From contig NZ_APHW01000014.1 of assembly GCF_002741985.1 (NCBI RefSeq), positions 186,001 through 250,000 of the forward strand: 64,000 nucleotides of DNA, read 5' to 3'. This stretch comes from Vibrio rotiferianus CAIM 577 = LMG 21460 (lineage in GTDB: Bacteria > Pseudomonadota > Gammaproteobacteria > Enterobacterales > Vibrionaceae). Shown piece by piece: positions 9,785-19,425 of the stretch (position 1 is its first letter; every line of letters begins with the position of its first letter). Below the pieces are notes generated by a model that saw nothing but the letters and a program-made list of their open reading frames with translations, ran no database searches and was not told where the DNA came from. The position numbers and the translations under genes were made by a program.

Positions 9785-10673
9785 AAAGCCAGTCAAAATA
9801 ATAGAGCGGAGAGCAAACCCAAAATTAGATAGTGATGAGGTGGCTTCTGAGAAAGGTTATATAAATAAAATCTTAGATAAAAGAAAAGAAGCCCTAAAAA
9901 TTAGGCGAGAAAACTTGGTTAGTTTGGGTGATTTTGCCATTGACCAGGTTCGCTGGTGTACATGGTTTCAAACTTCACATGAAGACGACCAAATTTGTAC
10001 ATTACGTCTTTACGAAACTTCATTAATGGGGGCTTGTTACCATAAACTTACTATGAATCCCAATGATGAATTAACTATAAAGATTCTCGACTATCCTGAA
10101 GTAAAGTGGGACGGGGAAGGTATTTTAAAAACAGGGTGCATAAATCCTAATAGATGGATTGATATGTATTTTATATCGACAATGGTGCGTGATAGACCAA
10201 GCTTAGACGTATTGGCAAACTTTCCTATTTCTCTGATAAAACAAAGTTCCACAAAGGCAGGAGAACTGTCTTACATGTTGGTGGATGTCATTCAGTCTTT
10301 TCACAATCGTACTTCCGATTACCCTGATAAGTTGGTAGCCACGATGGATGCGGCAATTGATCAGGGCGATGACTGGGCATTAGAAATTGCGATGGGCATT
10401 CTAGAAACCTTTGCTGCCCTGACAACCGATATTGGTTATGACTTCGAAGAAGTGCTGATTAAGAACTTAAAGCTGCAGGAGCAATATCACCTTCGAGAAC
10501 TTGGTCCGGAGCGAATAGGCATTCGTACATTCATCAATTTCCCTCTGCTTGGTATGGCATGTATGTGGTATGACAAAGGAAACCGATTGTCTGTAGAGAC
10601 AGGTTGGCTGCCACCATATCTCGTTGAAGGACGCTGGCTAGACGACGTCAAAGCAGGGCGGATTACTCGCTAA
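9774..10673 (+). CDS. Cognate immunity protein for the Rhs nuclease toxin
   Basis: A 299-residue soluble protein whose start lies inside the last codons of the Rhs gene, the usual arrangement for toxin-immunity pairs. Conserved-looking segments are RRENLVSLGDFAID, LANFPISLIKQSSTKAGELSYMLVDVIQSFHNRTSDYP and the C-terminal NRLSVETGWLPPYLVEGRW. There is no signal peptide or membrane helix, so it should neutralise the toxin in the cytoplasm, consistent with a nuclease target. It may belong to the Imm49-like immunity group, but I am not certain. A close paralogue follows 112 bp downstream. Confidence 0.8.
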   Translation: MQAKKPVKIIERRANPKLDSDEVASEKGYINKILDKRKEALKIRRENLVSLGDFAIDQVRWCTWFQTSHEDDQICTLRLYETSLMGACYHKLTMNPNDELTIKILDYPEVKWDGEGILKTGCINPNRWIDMYFISTMVRDRPSLDVLANFPISLIKQSSTKAGELSYMLVDVIQSFHNRTSDYPDKLVATMDAAIDQGDDWALEIAMGILETFAALTTDIGYDFEEVLIKNLKLQEQYHLRELGPERIGIRTFINFPLLGMACMWYDKGNRLSVETGWLPPYLVEGRWLDDVKAGRITR

Positions 10674-10784
10674 TAAGCACAAATACTAAGTAATCACTTA
10701 TTCAAATAGAGACGATATTAACGGAATAGGGGGAATTTCAAAAATAAAGTTCAAAAATTTAAGGAAGACTTAGGCGAGTTGACA

Positions 10785-11678
10785 ATGTCTGACAAAAGTA
10801 AATTAGAAAGAAGTGCTAATCCGAAACTAACTCCAGAGCTAATCCAAGGCTATAACTCCGATATTAATGAAGACCTCGATACACGCAAAGAGGTAATCTG
10901 TATTCGGAGAGAAAACTTAGTTGCTCTAAGTGATGAAGCGTTTGAACTAGTAAGGTGGTACTCGTGGTTCCCACAATCAATAGAAAATGAACAAACCGGA
11001 ACGCTTTGCCTGTATGAAGCATCATTAATGCGTGCTTTTTATCATCAGCTTGCCATAAAGCCAGATGAAGCTCAGAGTATTCAAATACCTGGATACCCTG
11101 AGGTAACTTGGAAAGGTGACGGCATTTTAAAAACGGGATGTTTACACCCTAACCGATGGCTTGATGCATATTTCACTTCGGTGATTGTGCGTGATAAACC
11201 CAGTATGGACCTGTTGGCGAATTTTCCGATTTCTCTGATGAAACAAAGTTCCACGAAGGCGGGTGAATTGTCTTATATGTTGGTGGATGTCATTCAGTCG
11301 TATCACAATCGCACATCGGATTACCCCGATAAGCTTGTGGTTGCGATGGACGCAGCGGTGGCTCATGGAGATGACTGGGCGCTGGAAATTGCGATGGGGA
11401 TTCTAGAAACTCTCGCGGCACTTACCACTGATATTGGTTATGACTTTGAAGAGGTGCTTGTTAAGAATCTACAGTTCCAAGAGCAATACCAAATGCGATT
11501 AGATACGCCTAAAAATTTGATTTCAATAGAAACCTTCATCTCTTTCCCTCTGCTTGGTATGGCATGTATGTGGTATGACAAAGGGAACCGATTGTCTGTC
11601 GAAACAGGTTGGTTACCACCATATCTTGTTGAAGGACGTTGGCTAGAAGAGGCAAAAGCAGGGCGGATTACTCGTTAG
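10785..11678 (+). CDS. Second (orphan) immunity-protein paralogue
   Basis: A 297-residue protein starting at ATG 10785 (an in-frame TTG lies at 10779). It is strongly similar to the immunity protein immediately upstream: both carry LANFPISL[IM]KQSSTKAGELSYMLVDVIQS and end GWLPPYLVEGRWL..AKAGRITR or near it, while the N-terminal thirds differ more. No toxin gene directly precedes it. The frame stays open upstream to 10722 (reads ...FKNKVQKFKEDLGEL), which might be the scar of a displaced toxin tip. Likely roles are immunity to a related toxin tip carried by kin strains, or a diverged duplicate. Function inferred from similarity and position. Confidence 0.75.
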   Translation: MSDKSKLERSANPKLTPELIQGYNSDINEDLDTRKEVICIRRENLVALSDEAFELVRWYSWFPQSIENEQTGTLCLYEASLMRAFYHQLAIKPDEAQSIQIPGYPEVTWKGDGILKTGCLHPNRWLDAYFTSVIVRDKPSMDLLANFPISLMKQSSTKAGELSYMLVDVIQSYHNRTSDYPDKLVVAMDAAVAHGDDWALEIAMGILETLAALTTDIGYDFEEVLVKNLQFQEQYQMRLDTPKNLISIETFISFPLLGMACMWYDKGNRLSVETGWLPPYLVEGRWLEEAKAGRITR

Positions 11679-11782
11679 TATATCCGAGCAACCTCAAAAT
11701 GGTTAAAGAGAGTACTTTCTTGTAAAAGGCTTGAAGAGCTAGGCGATCTGAGTCCCGGTCCTAAAAGTCGGTCGGGGTAGAA

Positions 11783-11813
11783 TGGAGCGCAAGTTGATAG
11801 TCATTGCGCTCCA
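11783..11813. terminator. Inverted repeat, possible terminator after the immunity genes
   Basis: A 10-bp perfect stem TGGAGCGCAA / TTGCGCTCCA with an 11-nt loop lies about 100 bp after the second immunity gene. It lacks a following T-run, so termination is uncertain. Confidence 0.4.
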
Positions 11814-11867
11814 CCCAGCGAAGAAGTCTAATTAAAGTAGTGGCATACATTGTACCGCTGTTTTAAT

Positions 11868-12047
11868 TTAGCAGTTTCCTTTCTTTGCTTGACCCGGTGG
11901 GCAAAAATCTCCGCCATGACCCGGATGTTTGTTATTATCATTGGTACTCACTTTGACTTTTACATCGTCGAATTCACCCTCAACATTTGTAAGCTGACAC
12001 CCTGCTAAAGTACTCAATAGGATAAGGACAAGAGATACACGTCTCAT
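11868..12047 (-). CDS. Small lipoprotein of unknown function
   Basis: A 59-residue protein starting at ATG 12047, preceded by AGAGGC as ribosome binding site; an in-frame TTG at 12062 is less likely. The signal peptide ends in a lipobox LAGC, giving a mature lipid-anchored peptide of about 40 residues. The tail is polar (NNNKHPGHGGDFCPPGQAKKGNC-like composition) with two Cys that could form a disulfide. Short lipoproteins of this kind are common next to cobB in vibrios; I know no function. Confidence 0.7.
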   Translation of the reverse strand: MRRVSLVLILLSTLAGCQLTNVEGEFDDVKVKVSTNDNNKHPGHGGDFCPPGQAKKGNC

Positions 12048-12167
12048 TGCTTTGCCTCTCAATTTATCATTCTAATTAAGACCAATACGACCATGGTCTA
12101 ATCCATATTACTACTGTTGTTATTCGTTCAGTGTTAAGCTAATGAAAAAGAACAACAAGGATAGGTT

Positions 12168-12899
12168 ATGAATTTCCCTTATAGAAATATTGTAGTACTT
12201 ACTGGCGCAGGCATTTCGGCTGAGTCTGGTATTCAAACATTTCGAGCTCAGGATGGTCTTTGGGAGAATCACCGAATAGAAGATGTGGCAACACCAGAAG
12301 GTTTTGACCGCGATCCGGATCTTGTTCAATCATTCTATAATCAACGCCGTAAAAAACTACAAGGTGACGATATCAAGCCAAACGCTGCTCATACCGCGTT
12401 AGGGCACCTTGAAAAAGAGCTAGAAGGCAAAGTAACTATCATCACGCAAAACATCGATAATTTGCACGAAAGAGGTGGTAGTGCCAATATCATCCACATG
12501 CATGGCGAACTACTGAAAGCACGCTGCAGCGAATCAAATCAAGTCATTGAACATTCGGAAGACATTCAAACTGGTGAGTTGTGTCACTGCTGCCAAATTC
12601 CTTCACAGATGCGCCCACACATTGTTTGGTTTGGTGAGATGCCATTACGCATGGGGGAGATTTATGCGGCGTTAGAAGAAGCAGATTTGTTTATTTCCAT
12701 TGGTACGTCTGGTGTCGTTTACCCTGCAGCTGGTTTTGTTCACGATGCGAAAATGCATGGCGCCCATACGATTGAGATCAACCTAGAGCCAAGTGCTGTC
12801 GAGAGTGAGTTTGAAGAAAAGCGCTACGGCAAGGCAAGCATCGAAGTACCGAAACTAGTAGATGAGATTCTCGCTTTGGAAAACGAAACTAGCACCTAA
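12168..12899 (+). CDS. cobB: NAD-dependent protein deacylase (sirtuin) CobB
   Basis: A 243-residue class III sirtuin that removes acetyl and succinyl groups from lysines using NAD+. The NAD-binding [20 protein letters not shown] lies at residues 12-31. [12 protein letters not shown] carries the NAD-ribose contacts, and HMHGEL has the catalytic histidine. The zinc ligands follow in KARC...CHCC, and HIVWFGEMP follows as in E. coli CobB. The start at 12168 follows AGGATAGG. It is a monocistronic unit, with a terminator 30 bp downstream. Confidence 0.95.
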   Translation: MNFPYRNIVVLTGAGISAESGIQTFRAQDGLWENHRIEDVATPEGFDRDPDLVQSFYNQRRKKLQGDDIKPNAAHTALGHLEKELEGKVTIITQNIDNLHERGGSANIIHMHGELLKARCSESNQVIEHSEDIQTGELCHCCQIPSQMRPHIVWFGEMPLRMGEIYAALEEADLFISIGTSGVVYPAAGFVHDAKMHGAHTIEINLEPSAVESEFEEKRYGKASIEVPKLVDEILALENETST

Positions 12900-12924
12900 A
12901 CACGTTGGTTGATTATCCATATAA

Positions 12925-12957
12925 GAAAGGCATCGAGTGATTCGATGCCTTTTTGTA
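12925..12957 (+). terminator. Terminator of cobB
   Basis: Stem AAGGCATCGA / TTCGATGCCTT with a short loop, followed by TTTTTG. Confidence 0.85.
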
Positions 12958-13033
12958 TTTTGAAACTTTGTCTTCTGACGCTTTGTAATCTGAGCAGTAT
13001 AGTTTGAGATGCAAAGAGCGAGTTTCAGATACA

Positions 13034-13059
13034 AGAAAAGCGACCGAAGCCGCTTTTCT
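13034..13059 (-). terminator. Stem-loop after the distal potD gene
   Basis: A 9-bp perfect stem AGAAAAGCG / CGCTTTTCT lies 21 bp beyond the stop of the potD paralogue. Read on the minus strand its second arm is T-rich. Confidence 0.6.
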
Positions 13060-13079
13060 GAACTATTTCGACAGACTGA

Positions 13080-14117
13080 TTAGTTGTCTACTTTTAGTTT
13101 TTGGAAGTACTCATCGTAAAGCACGCTTGCTTCACCAACTTCATCTTGCCATGTACCGCTGTCCATCACTTCTTGTGGAGGGAAGATGCTTGGATCGTTA
13201 GCAAATTCTTTCGGTAGTAGATCATGAGCTGTTTTCACAGGAGTAGGGTAACCAATCTCTAGCGCAATCTTAGCCGCATTCTCAGGACGTAGTAGGAAGT
13301 CGATCATTTTATGAGCCGCATCAACGTTCTTCGCGCCAGCTGGGATCGCTAGGCTGTCCATCCAGAAGATAGTGCCTTTTTCTGGCCAGATGATGTCGAT
13401 GTTAGCGCCTTCTTGACGAGCCATGTATGCAGAACCGTTCCAAAGCATACCAAGTGATACTTCTCCTGCTAAGTAAGGGTTCGCTGGGAAGTCTGAGTTG
13501 AACACCAATACGTTCGGCATTAGCTTTTTCAGCTCTTCGTAAGCCGCTTTGATTTCGTCAGGGTTAGTCGTGTTTGGAGAATAACCAAGTTTTGTTAATG
13601 CAATGTGGAATACTTCGCGAGAATCATCCATTAGCATTAGTTGACCTTCCCACTTGCTATCCCAGAAGTCATCCCATTTAGTCACAGAAGACTTGTCTAG
13701 CATATCAGCATTGATACCAATACCGGTCGCACCCCAAATGTATGGGATAGAGTAGTTGTTGTTCGGGTCGAACGGCTTGTTTAGGAAGTTAGTGTCTAGA
13801 TCAGCAAAGTGAGATAATTTCTCTTTGTCGATCTTTTGCAGCATGCCTTCTTTACGCATTTTAGATACGAAATAGGTAGACGGTACTACCAAGTCGTAAC
13901 CAGAACCTTGAGTTTTCAACTTCGCGTACATGCTTTCGTTAGACTCGTACGTAGAGTAGATAACTTTGATACCAGTTTCTTTTGTAAAGTCTTCAAGAAC
14001 TTCGTTTGGAATGTATTCCGACCAGTTGTAGAAATACAGCTCTTGATCAGCAGCCATTGCAGGGGTAGCGATTAGCGTCGCTGCACACAGTGCGCTTGCG
14101 TAGAATTTACTTTTCAT
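13080..14117 (-). CDS. potD: Spermidine/putrescine ABC transporter substrate-binding protein (second copy)
   Basis: A 345-residue periplasmic polyamine-binding protein. The start chosen is ATG 14117 (MKSKFYASALCAATLIATPAMAADQ), which gives a normal signal peptide cleaved after AMA; the longer frame upstream has no such signal. PotD-family features include YFYNWSEYIPNEVLEDFTKETGIKVIYSTYESNE and the DLVVPSTYFVSKMRKEGMLQKID segment. It is a close paralogue of the next gene upstream. It has its own terminator on each side, so the two may be expressed unequally. The two copies may differ in polyamine preference; that is inference. Confidence 0.9.
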   Translation of the reverse strand: MKSKFYASALCAATLIATPAMAADQELYFYNWSEYIPNEVLEDFTKETGIKVIYSTYESNESMYAKLKTQGSGYDLVVPSTYFVSKMRKEGMLQKIDKEKLSHFADLDTNFLNKPFDPNNNYSIPYIWGATGIGINADMLDKSSVTKWDDFWDSKWEGQLMLMDDSREVFHIALTKLGYSPNTTNPDEIKAAYEELKKLMPNVLVFNSDFPANPYLAGEVSLGMLWNGSAYMARQEGANIDIIWPEKGTIFWMDSLAIPAGAKNVDAAHKMIDFLLRPENAAKIALEIGYPTPVKTAHDLLPKEFANDPSIFPPQEVMDSGTWQDEVGEASVLYDEYFQKLKVDN

Positions 14118-14308
14118 TTGTTTTCCGTTTTGTTCAGCAACAGGACAAATCAATACTAGTAACAAATAACGATTTGAGCCAAATTGCGATAAGCACAATT
14201 CTGTTTATCTGAGCCATGACAACAGGCATTACGAACAAAATAGAGCGTAATGCTTGAACTCGAGTCAAATAAACCTAGCAACATACAATTATATCAGTCA
14301 ATTACAAA

Positions 14309-14333
14309 AATAGGCAGCGTATTGCTGCCTATT
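14309..14333 (-). terminator. Terminator between the two potD genes
   Basis: A 10-bp perfect stem AATAGGCAGC / GCTGCCTATT with a 5-nt loop. On the minus strand it is followed by TTTTTG, 28 bp past the proximal potD stop. Confidence 0.85.
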
Positions 14334-14361
14334 TTCATTTAGTAGATGGCTTAGTAAGCGA

Positions 14362-15393
14362 TTATTGACCCGCTTTCAGCTTCAAGAAGTAATCTTCGTA
14401 CTTCACTGTCATGTCGCCAACAGAATCTTGCCATTCAACGCGGTCAAGATCTTCTTGAGAAGGGAACAGTGGCGCAACGTCTTTGAACTTAGCGTTCGAT
14501 TCTGCAACCGCTGTTAGGTAACCCGTGTCCGCTGAAATTTGCTCTGCGATTTCTGGACGTAGTAGGAAGTCGATCATCTTATGAGCCGCTTCTACGTTTT
14601 TTGCACCAGAAGAGATAGCGAAGTTATCAACCCAGCCGATACCACCTTCTTTAGGGAATACTAGCTTAAGGTTCATGCCTTCATTTTGAGCTGCTGCTGC
14701 GCTGCCGTTCCAAAGCATACCAACGCCAACTTCGCCAGACATGTATGGTGCACCTGGGTTATCAGAGTTAAATACTAGAACGTTTGGCATTAGCTTTTGT
14801 AGCTCTGCGTATGCTTCGTCAATTTGTTTTGGATCCGTAGAGTTACCTGAGTAACCCAGTTTGCGTAGTGCAATGTGGAACACTTCACGAGTGTCGTCCA
14901 TTAGCATTACTTGACCTTCAAGCTCTGGCTTCCATAGGTCAGCCCAGCTTTGGAAATCGTTTGGATCGTACATGTCTGCGTTCACCGCTAGACCTGTAAT
15001 CGCAACAACGTGTGGAATAGAGTAGTCGTTGTTTGGATCGTAAGGCTTGTCTAGGTAGTTTGTATCTAGGTTGCCAAAGTTCTTCAGCTTAGTCTTATCG
15101 ATCTTTTGTAGCATACCTTCGTCACGCATCTTCGCTACGAAGTAAGTGGAAGGAACCACTAGGTCATAACCTTGGTTATGAGTTTTTAGCTTTGCATACA
15201 AAGTCTCGTTCGACTCATAAGTCGAGTAGATCACTTTGATGCCAGTTTCTTTAGTAAATTGCTCTAGGATATTACTGTTGATGTAAGGACCCCAGTTCAT
15301 AAATACTAATTCTTTATCATCCGCTGCCGCTGTACCAGAGAACAGAGAAAGCGCACATGCACTACCAGCTAATAGAGTAGCCCATTTTTTCAT
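14362..15393 (-). CDS. potD: Spermidine/putrescine ABC transporter substrate-binding protein PotD
   Basis: A 343-residue periplasmic binding protein of the PotABCD polyamine importer. The chosen start is ATG 15393 (MKKWATLLAGSACALSLFSGTAAADD), giving a clean signal peptide. Typical PotD segments include FMNWGPYINSNILEQFTKETGIKVIYSTYESNETLYAKL and GVGMLWNGSAAAAQNEG. It follows potC by about 106 bp, with a stem-loop between, as in many vibrios where potD can be transcribed more strongly than the permease genes. Confidence 0.93.
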   Translation of the reverse strand: MKKWATLLAGSACALSLFSGTAAADDKELVFMNWGPYINSNILEQFTKETGIKVIYSTYESNETLYAKLKTHNQGYDLVVPSTYFVAKMRDEGMLQKIDKTKLKNFGNLDTNYLDKPYDPNNDYSIPHVVAITGLAVNADMYDPNDFQSWADLWKPELEGQVMLMDDTREVFHIALRKLGYSGNSTDPKQIDEAYAELQKLMPNVLVFNSDNPGAPYMSGEVGVGMLWNGSAAAAQNEGMNLKLVFPKEGGIGWVDNFAISSGAKNVEAAHKMIDFLLRPEIAEQISADTGYLTAVAESNAKFKDVAPLFPSQEDLDRVEWQDSVGDMTVKYEDYFLKLKAGQ

Positions 15394-15448
15394 TGACGTT
15401 AGCTCCAAACCAAACGTTGTCCAATTGATTTTGGACGATAGATAGAAA

Positions 15449-15475
15449 AACAGAATGGCATTTAACCATTCTGTT
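15449..15475 (-). terminator. Stem-loop between potC and potD
   Basis: A 10-bp perfect stem AACAGAATGG / CCATTCTGTT with a 7-nt loop, followed on the minus strand by a short T-run. It could terminate potABC messages partially or stabilise the processed mRNA end. Confidence 0.65.
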
Positions 15476-15499
15476 TCGCGATGTTAACGGGTGGGGATT

Positions 15500-16270
15500 T
15501 TACTTCACTTTTTCTCTTGCTAGCAACTGAGAAATTACTACAAGAACCAAAGAAACAATCAGCATGACCGTTGCAAGGGCGTTCACTTCCGGTGAAATGC
15601 CCACCTTAACCATTGAGTAAATCTTCAATGGTAGGATTTCGTATGTTGGACCTGTCACAAACGAGCTAATAATTACGTCGTCTAGAGACAAGGTAAAGCT
15701 TAGTAGCCAACCTGCAGCAACCGCTGGTTTAGCGAGAGGAAGGATGATCTGCTTCAAGATTACCCATTCGCTTGCACCAAGGTCTTTTGCTGCTTCCAAC
15801 ATCTTCACATCAAAGCCATTTAAGCGGCTGTACACTGTTACCACAACGAACGGTAGACAGAAGGTGATGTGAGCAATCAATAGCGTAAAGAAGCCAAGCT
15901 GTGCGCCTAATACGAGGAACAGAGCAAGCAATGAAATCGCCATTACAATATCTGGAGACATCATTACGACAAACAGCATGCCGTTTACTGCGCCTTTACC
16001 TTTGAACGAGTAACGGAATAGAGCAACGGCTGTCAAACTCCCAATAATTGTAGCAGCAGTTGCAGAAAATACCGCGACGTTCAATGAATGCCATGCAGCC
16101 TGCATTAGGCTGTCGTTATTAACTAAGGTTTCGTACCACTTAGTAGTAAAACCACCCCATTTCATACCAAACTTATTGGCATTAAATGAGTTAACAATTA
16201 AGACGATGATTGGTAGATACAAAAATGCATATACCAGCGCCATAAAGCTAAATCTAACTGTGCGTCCCAT
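15500..16270 (-). CDS. potC: Spermidine/putrescine ABC transporter permease PotC
   Basis: A 256-residue inner-membrane permease with six predicted helices. The EAA loop that docks to the ATPase is visible as [26 protein letters not shown]. The sequence closely follows E. coli PotC (FSFMALVYAFLYLPIIVLIVNSFN). Its start overlaps the potB stop by one base (position 16270), so the two are translationally coupled. Confidence 0.95.
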   Translation of the reverse strand: MGRTVRFSFMALVYAFLYLPIIVLIVNSFNANKFGMKWGGFTTKWYETLVNNDSLMQAAWHSLNVAVFSATAATIIGSLTAVALFRYSFKGKGAVNGMLFVVMMSPDIVMAISLLALFLVLGAQLGFFTLLIAHITFCLPFVVVTVYSRLNGFDVKMLEAAKDLGASEWVILKQIILPLAKPAVAAGWLLSFTLSLDDVIISSFVTGPTYEILPLKIYSMVKVGISPEVNALATVMLIVSLVLVVISQLLAREKVK

Positions 16271-17130
16271 TAGTCTAGCTCCACTTTCTTATTCAATAGT
16301 TTGCCTGCTCTGTAGTAAGCGTAAAGCATCACAGCCATTGCGAAGGTGAGGGCGATACTGGTCGCGGCACCAAATGGCCAGTCACGAGCGTTCAGTACTT
16401 GGCTCTTAATCACGTTACCAATCAGTAGGTTCTTCGCACCGCCTAGAAGGTCAGAGATGTAGAACATACCTAGTGCAGGTAGTAGAACCAACAAACAGCC
16501 ACCGATAATGCCAGGCATTGTCAGAGGGAGAATCACTTTAGTAATGGTTTGGAACTTGTTCGCACCAAGGTCTTTTGCTGCCTCGATGTAAGTGTTGTCC
16601 AACTTCTCAATCGCCGAGTAGAGTGGCAAAATCATAAATGGAAGTAGGATGTACACAAGACCGATCATTACTGCTGTTTCGGTGTACATTAAACGCATCG
16701 GCTTATCGATGATTTCCATCGCCATCAACGATTTGTTCAAAATGCCCTGAGTACCGAGAACAATCTTCAGACCGTAAGTGCGGATCAGAGAGTTAGTCCA
16801 GAACGGTACAATCACCAAGAACAACATGAACGGACGCCATTTCTCAGGCATTTTCGCTACGATGTAAGCAAATGGGTAACCAATCACCAGACACAACAAG
16901 GTTGCGATGATCGCCATGTAGAAAGAGTGCATCAACACTTTTGCATACAGAGGATCGAGTAGGCGAAGGTAGTTGTCGAAAGTAAACGTTAATTCAATTA
17001 GGTTCGCTTCATCACGCGTCAAGAAACTCGTACCGATAATCATTAGGTTTGGTACTAACACAAACAGTGTTAGCCAGCCAACGATTAGGGTAATGATCGC
17101 GTTCTGAAGATTAAGCTTCTTGCTTATCAT
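16270..17130 (-). CDS. potB: Spermidine/putrescine ABC transporter permease PotB
   Basis: A 286-residue inner-membrane permease, the partner of PotC. It has six hydrophobic segments and the EAA motif [26 protein letters not shown]. It starts inside the end of potA (20-bp overlap), so potA-potB-potC form one coupled operon. Confidence 0.95.
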   Translation of the reverse strand: MISKKLNLQNAIITLIVGWLTLFVLVPNLMIIGTSFLTRDEANLIELTFTFDNYLRLLDPLYAKVLMHSFYMAIIATLLCLVIGYPFAYIVAKMPEKWRPFMLFLVIVPFWTNSLIRTYGLKIVLGTQGILNKSLMAMEIIDKPMRLMYTETAVMIGLVYILLPFMILPLYSAIEKLDNTYIEAAKDLGANKFQTITKVILPLTMPGIIGGCLLVLLPALGMFYISDLLGGAKNLLIGNVIKSQVLNARDWPFGAATSIALTFAMAVMLYAYYRAGKLLNKKVELD

Positions 17131-18244
17131 TTAGTACTACCTCCCAGCTCTCAACCCAAGTAATAGCGACTTTCTGGCCGAGGGAGTGGTCCACATCTGG
17201 ATCATCTTCGTTAAAGAATTCGCTTACCATCACGCGCATGCCTGAATCCAACTGGATAACTGAATCAAGCGTCATACCTTTATAGGTACGCTCTGTTACG
17301 TGACCTACGATGCCTTTTTCTTCAGACTCTTTGATCTCTTCGATGCGTAAGTCTTCTGGGCGAAGTAGTACTTGTAGCTTGTCACCTGGTTGAGCTTCTT
17401 GATCGTAGTAAACAACTGACTCAACACCTTCGATTTCTGCACGGATACGTTTCTCGTCGATACGCTCTAGCATGGTTGCGTTGAATACGTTGATCTCACC
17501 GATAAAGCGAGCAACAAATAGGTTCTTAGGTTCTTCATAAATCTCACGTGGAGAACCGTCTTGCTCGATAACACCGTCGCGCATAACAATAATGCGGTCA
17601 GACATCGATAGGGCTTCTTCCTGATCGTGCGTAACGAAGATAAAGGTAATACCAAGTTGACGCTGAAGTTGTTTCAGCTCGATTTGCATTTGCTTACGCA
17701 ATTTGTAATCAAGTGCAGATAGAGATTCATCTAGCAGCAGTACTTTTGGCTTATTAACAACCGCACGCGCAATCGCGATACGTTGTTGCTGACCACCAGA
17801 AAGTTGGTGAGGCTTACGTTGTGCCATTTTTTCAAGGCGAACCATACGTAAAGCATCCATCACTCGTGGCTCGATCTCTGCTGCAGGGGTTTTCTGCATA
17901 CGAAGACCAAATGCAACGTTTTCGAATACGGTCATATGAGGGAAGAGTGCGTAACTCTGAAATACCGTGTTGACGTGCCTTTGCTCTGCAGGAACCTGTG
18001 TTACATCTTGGTCATCTAATACGATTTGACCGTTGTCTGCCGTCTCAAAGCCCGCAATCATGCGTAAAACCGTTGTTTTACCACAACCTGATGGACCAAG
18101 AATCGTCAGAAACTCACCATGATTAACATCCAGATTTAAATTACCGATGATCTCCTTGCCATCGAAACTTTTGCTAATACCAGATAGACGAACTACTGGC
18201 TTTCCTGCTTGCTGTTTAGCGTTCAACGTCTGTATTTCTCCCAC
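17111..18244 (-). CDS. potA: Spermidine/putrescine ABC transporter ATP-binding protein PotA
   Basis: A 377-residue ABC ATPase that powers polyamine uptake. Walker A is GPSGCGKTT, the signature is LSGGQQQR, and Walker B is [14 protein letters not shown]-terminal TOBE-like domain follows ([11 protein letters not shown]...). I chose the GTG at 18244 ([17 protein letters not shown]...) because it matches the length of E. coli PotA (378). The frame remains open to 18316, where two adjacent ATG codons follow GGTGATT and are a plausible alternative start. First gene of the pot operon. Confidence 0.9.
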   Translation of the reverse strand: MGEIQTLNAKQQAGKPVVRLSGISKSFDGKEIIGNLNLDVNHGEFLTILGPSGCGKTTVLRMIAGFETADNGQIVLDDQDVTQVPAEQRHVNTVFQSYALFPHMTVFENVAFGLRMQKTPAAEIEPRVMDALRMVRLEKMAQRKPHQLSGGQQQRIAIARAVVNKPKVLLLDESLSALDYKLRKQMQIELKQLQRQLGITFIFVTHDQEEALSMSDRIIVMRDGVIEQDGSPREIYEEPKNLFVARFIGEINVFNATMLERIDEKRIRAEIEGVESVVYYDQEAQPGDKLQVLLRPEDLRIEEIKESEEKGIVGHVTERTYKGMTLDSVIQLDSGMRVMVSEFFNEDDPDVDHSLGQKVAITWVESWEVVLNDKQEA

Positions 18245-18316
18245 GTTCAAGTTGGGGTGGATCCAATTGATGTGACAATAGTCATTCACTTTTGAGGCGC
18301 GCATCATAATCACCAA

Positions 18317-18627
18317 AATTGTGAAATCAAAGCATTTTCTTATCTTGAAACAGAAAAAATTTTACAGGCAAAAGTAAACATTCCTTACCATACTGTTTTT
18401 ATGACAGTATTTGTGCTTCCACTATCACTTCGTTAGGTATTAGCTTCGCTGGCAAATGTTTGCTATTTCATAGATTTGCAAGTGGTTAATTATCGACCAA
18501 ATGGTAGAATTTGCAAGTATTTAGGCGTTGTTATGATTTTAGACATGCAAAGATTTCTTTATAATGACGCCCTTATTAATTAGCTGGTTTTTCAGCGTAT
18601 ATTTTAAAAGTTAGCCTTGGATAACAT
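18317..18627. promoter_or_regulatory. Divergent promoter region between potA and the membrane-protein gene
   Basis: A 310-bp AT-rich region with no gene. A perfect -10 box TATAAT lies at 18560-18565, with a poor -35 (TTTAGA at 18538-18543, 16-bp spacing), and would serve the rightward gene at 18628. Promoters for potA must also lie here, but I could not single one out. Confidence 0.5.
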
Positions 18628-19425
18628 ATGAACAACGATTTTGAGAAAGATTTTAATCTTGGAGGGAGTATTGAGCGCGCTCTTTCTGGCCAATACGAAC
18701 TAAAAGCCGGAGCAGTTTTTAGTGAAGCTTGGCGTATCACTATCCAACAATTCTTATCCTTTTCTCCGGCTATCATTTTATTGCTCTTTGTTCAGCTAGG
18801 TATCTTTTATATTGCATTACAACTTCAATTAGGAAACCCAAGCGTCATTCTTGATGCACTTCAAGACCCAGAATCATTTACAACCGATATTGTGTCCGCC
18901 ATTTATGTAGCAAACTTTAGCTATGAAGTAATCAGTGCGCCAATTTATGCTGGTATTAGTTTGATGGCGATGAGCCATGTAGCGGGCTTAAAGACAAAAG
19001 TACGTCACGTAGGTAAGGGACTTCAATTCACCGTTCCAGTGATCTTGGCGACGCTGTTTAGCCTTATGATGCAGGGTGTAGCAGGAATGATTTTCCCGTT
19101 GCTGTCTCTTTACCTTTCTTTGGCATTTAGCCACTCTATCTTGTTGATTTGTGAGAAAAGAGTTCCTCCAATGCAGTCGCTTCTGTTGTCACTTCGTGCA
19201 ATCAATAAGAAGCTTTTTGTCGTCGCAGGGCTTTACTTAGGCGTGATGTTGATGTTTATTATTGCAGCAATGTTCTACGGAATCGGCTTAATTTTCGTGT
19301 TACCATTCTTTTTCCATCTGAAGGGTATCCTTTACCGCGAAATGTTCGGTATTAAGTTGAAGATCGTAGCAACACAGAAAAATGATAACGATCACGATGG
19401 TAAATCTCAGGTGTTTGATGCCTAA
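18628..19425 (+). CDS. Polytopic inner-membrane protein of unknown function
   Basis: A 265-residue protein with a polar N-terminus (residues 1-45), then about five or six membrane segments. Its overall build (amphipathic start 'FSEAWRITIQQFLSFSP', then helices, then a charged tail) is like the UPF0259/YciC type of membrane protein, but I cannot prove membership. Its stop overlaps the start of the Bax-like gene by 8 bp, so the two are translationally coupled. It could help house or position a cell-wall enzyme; this is inference. Confidence 0.75.
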   Translation: MNNDFEKDFNLGGSIERALSGQYELKAGAVFSEAWRITIQQFLSFSPAIILLLFVQLGIFYIALQLQLGNPSVILDALQDPESFTTDIVSAIYVANFSYEVISAPIYAGISLMAMSHVAGLKTKVRHVGKGLQFTVPVILATLFSLMMQGVAGMIFPLLSLYLSLAFSHSILLICEKRVPPMQSLLLSLRAINKKLFVVAGLYLGVMLMFIIAAMFYGIGLIFVLPFFFHLKGILYREMFGIKLKIVATQKNDNDHDGKSQVFDA

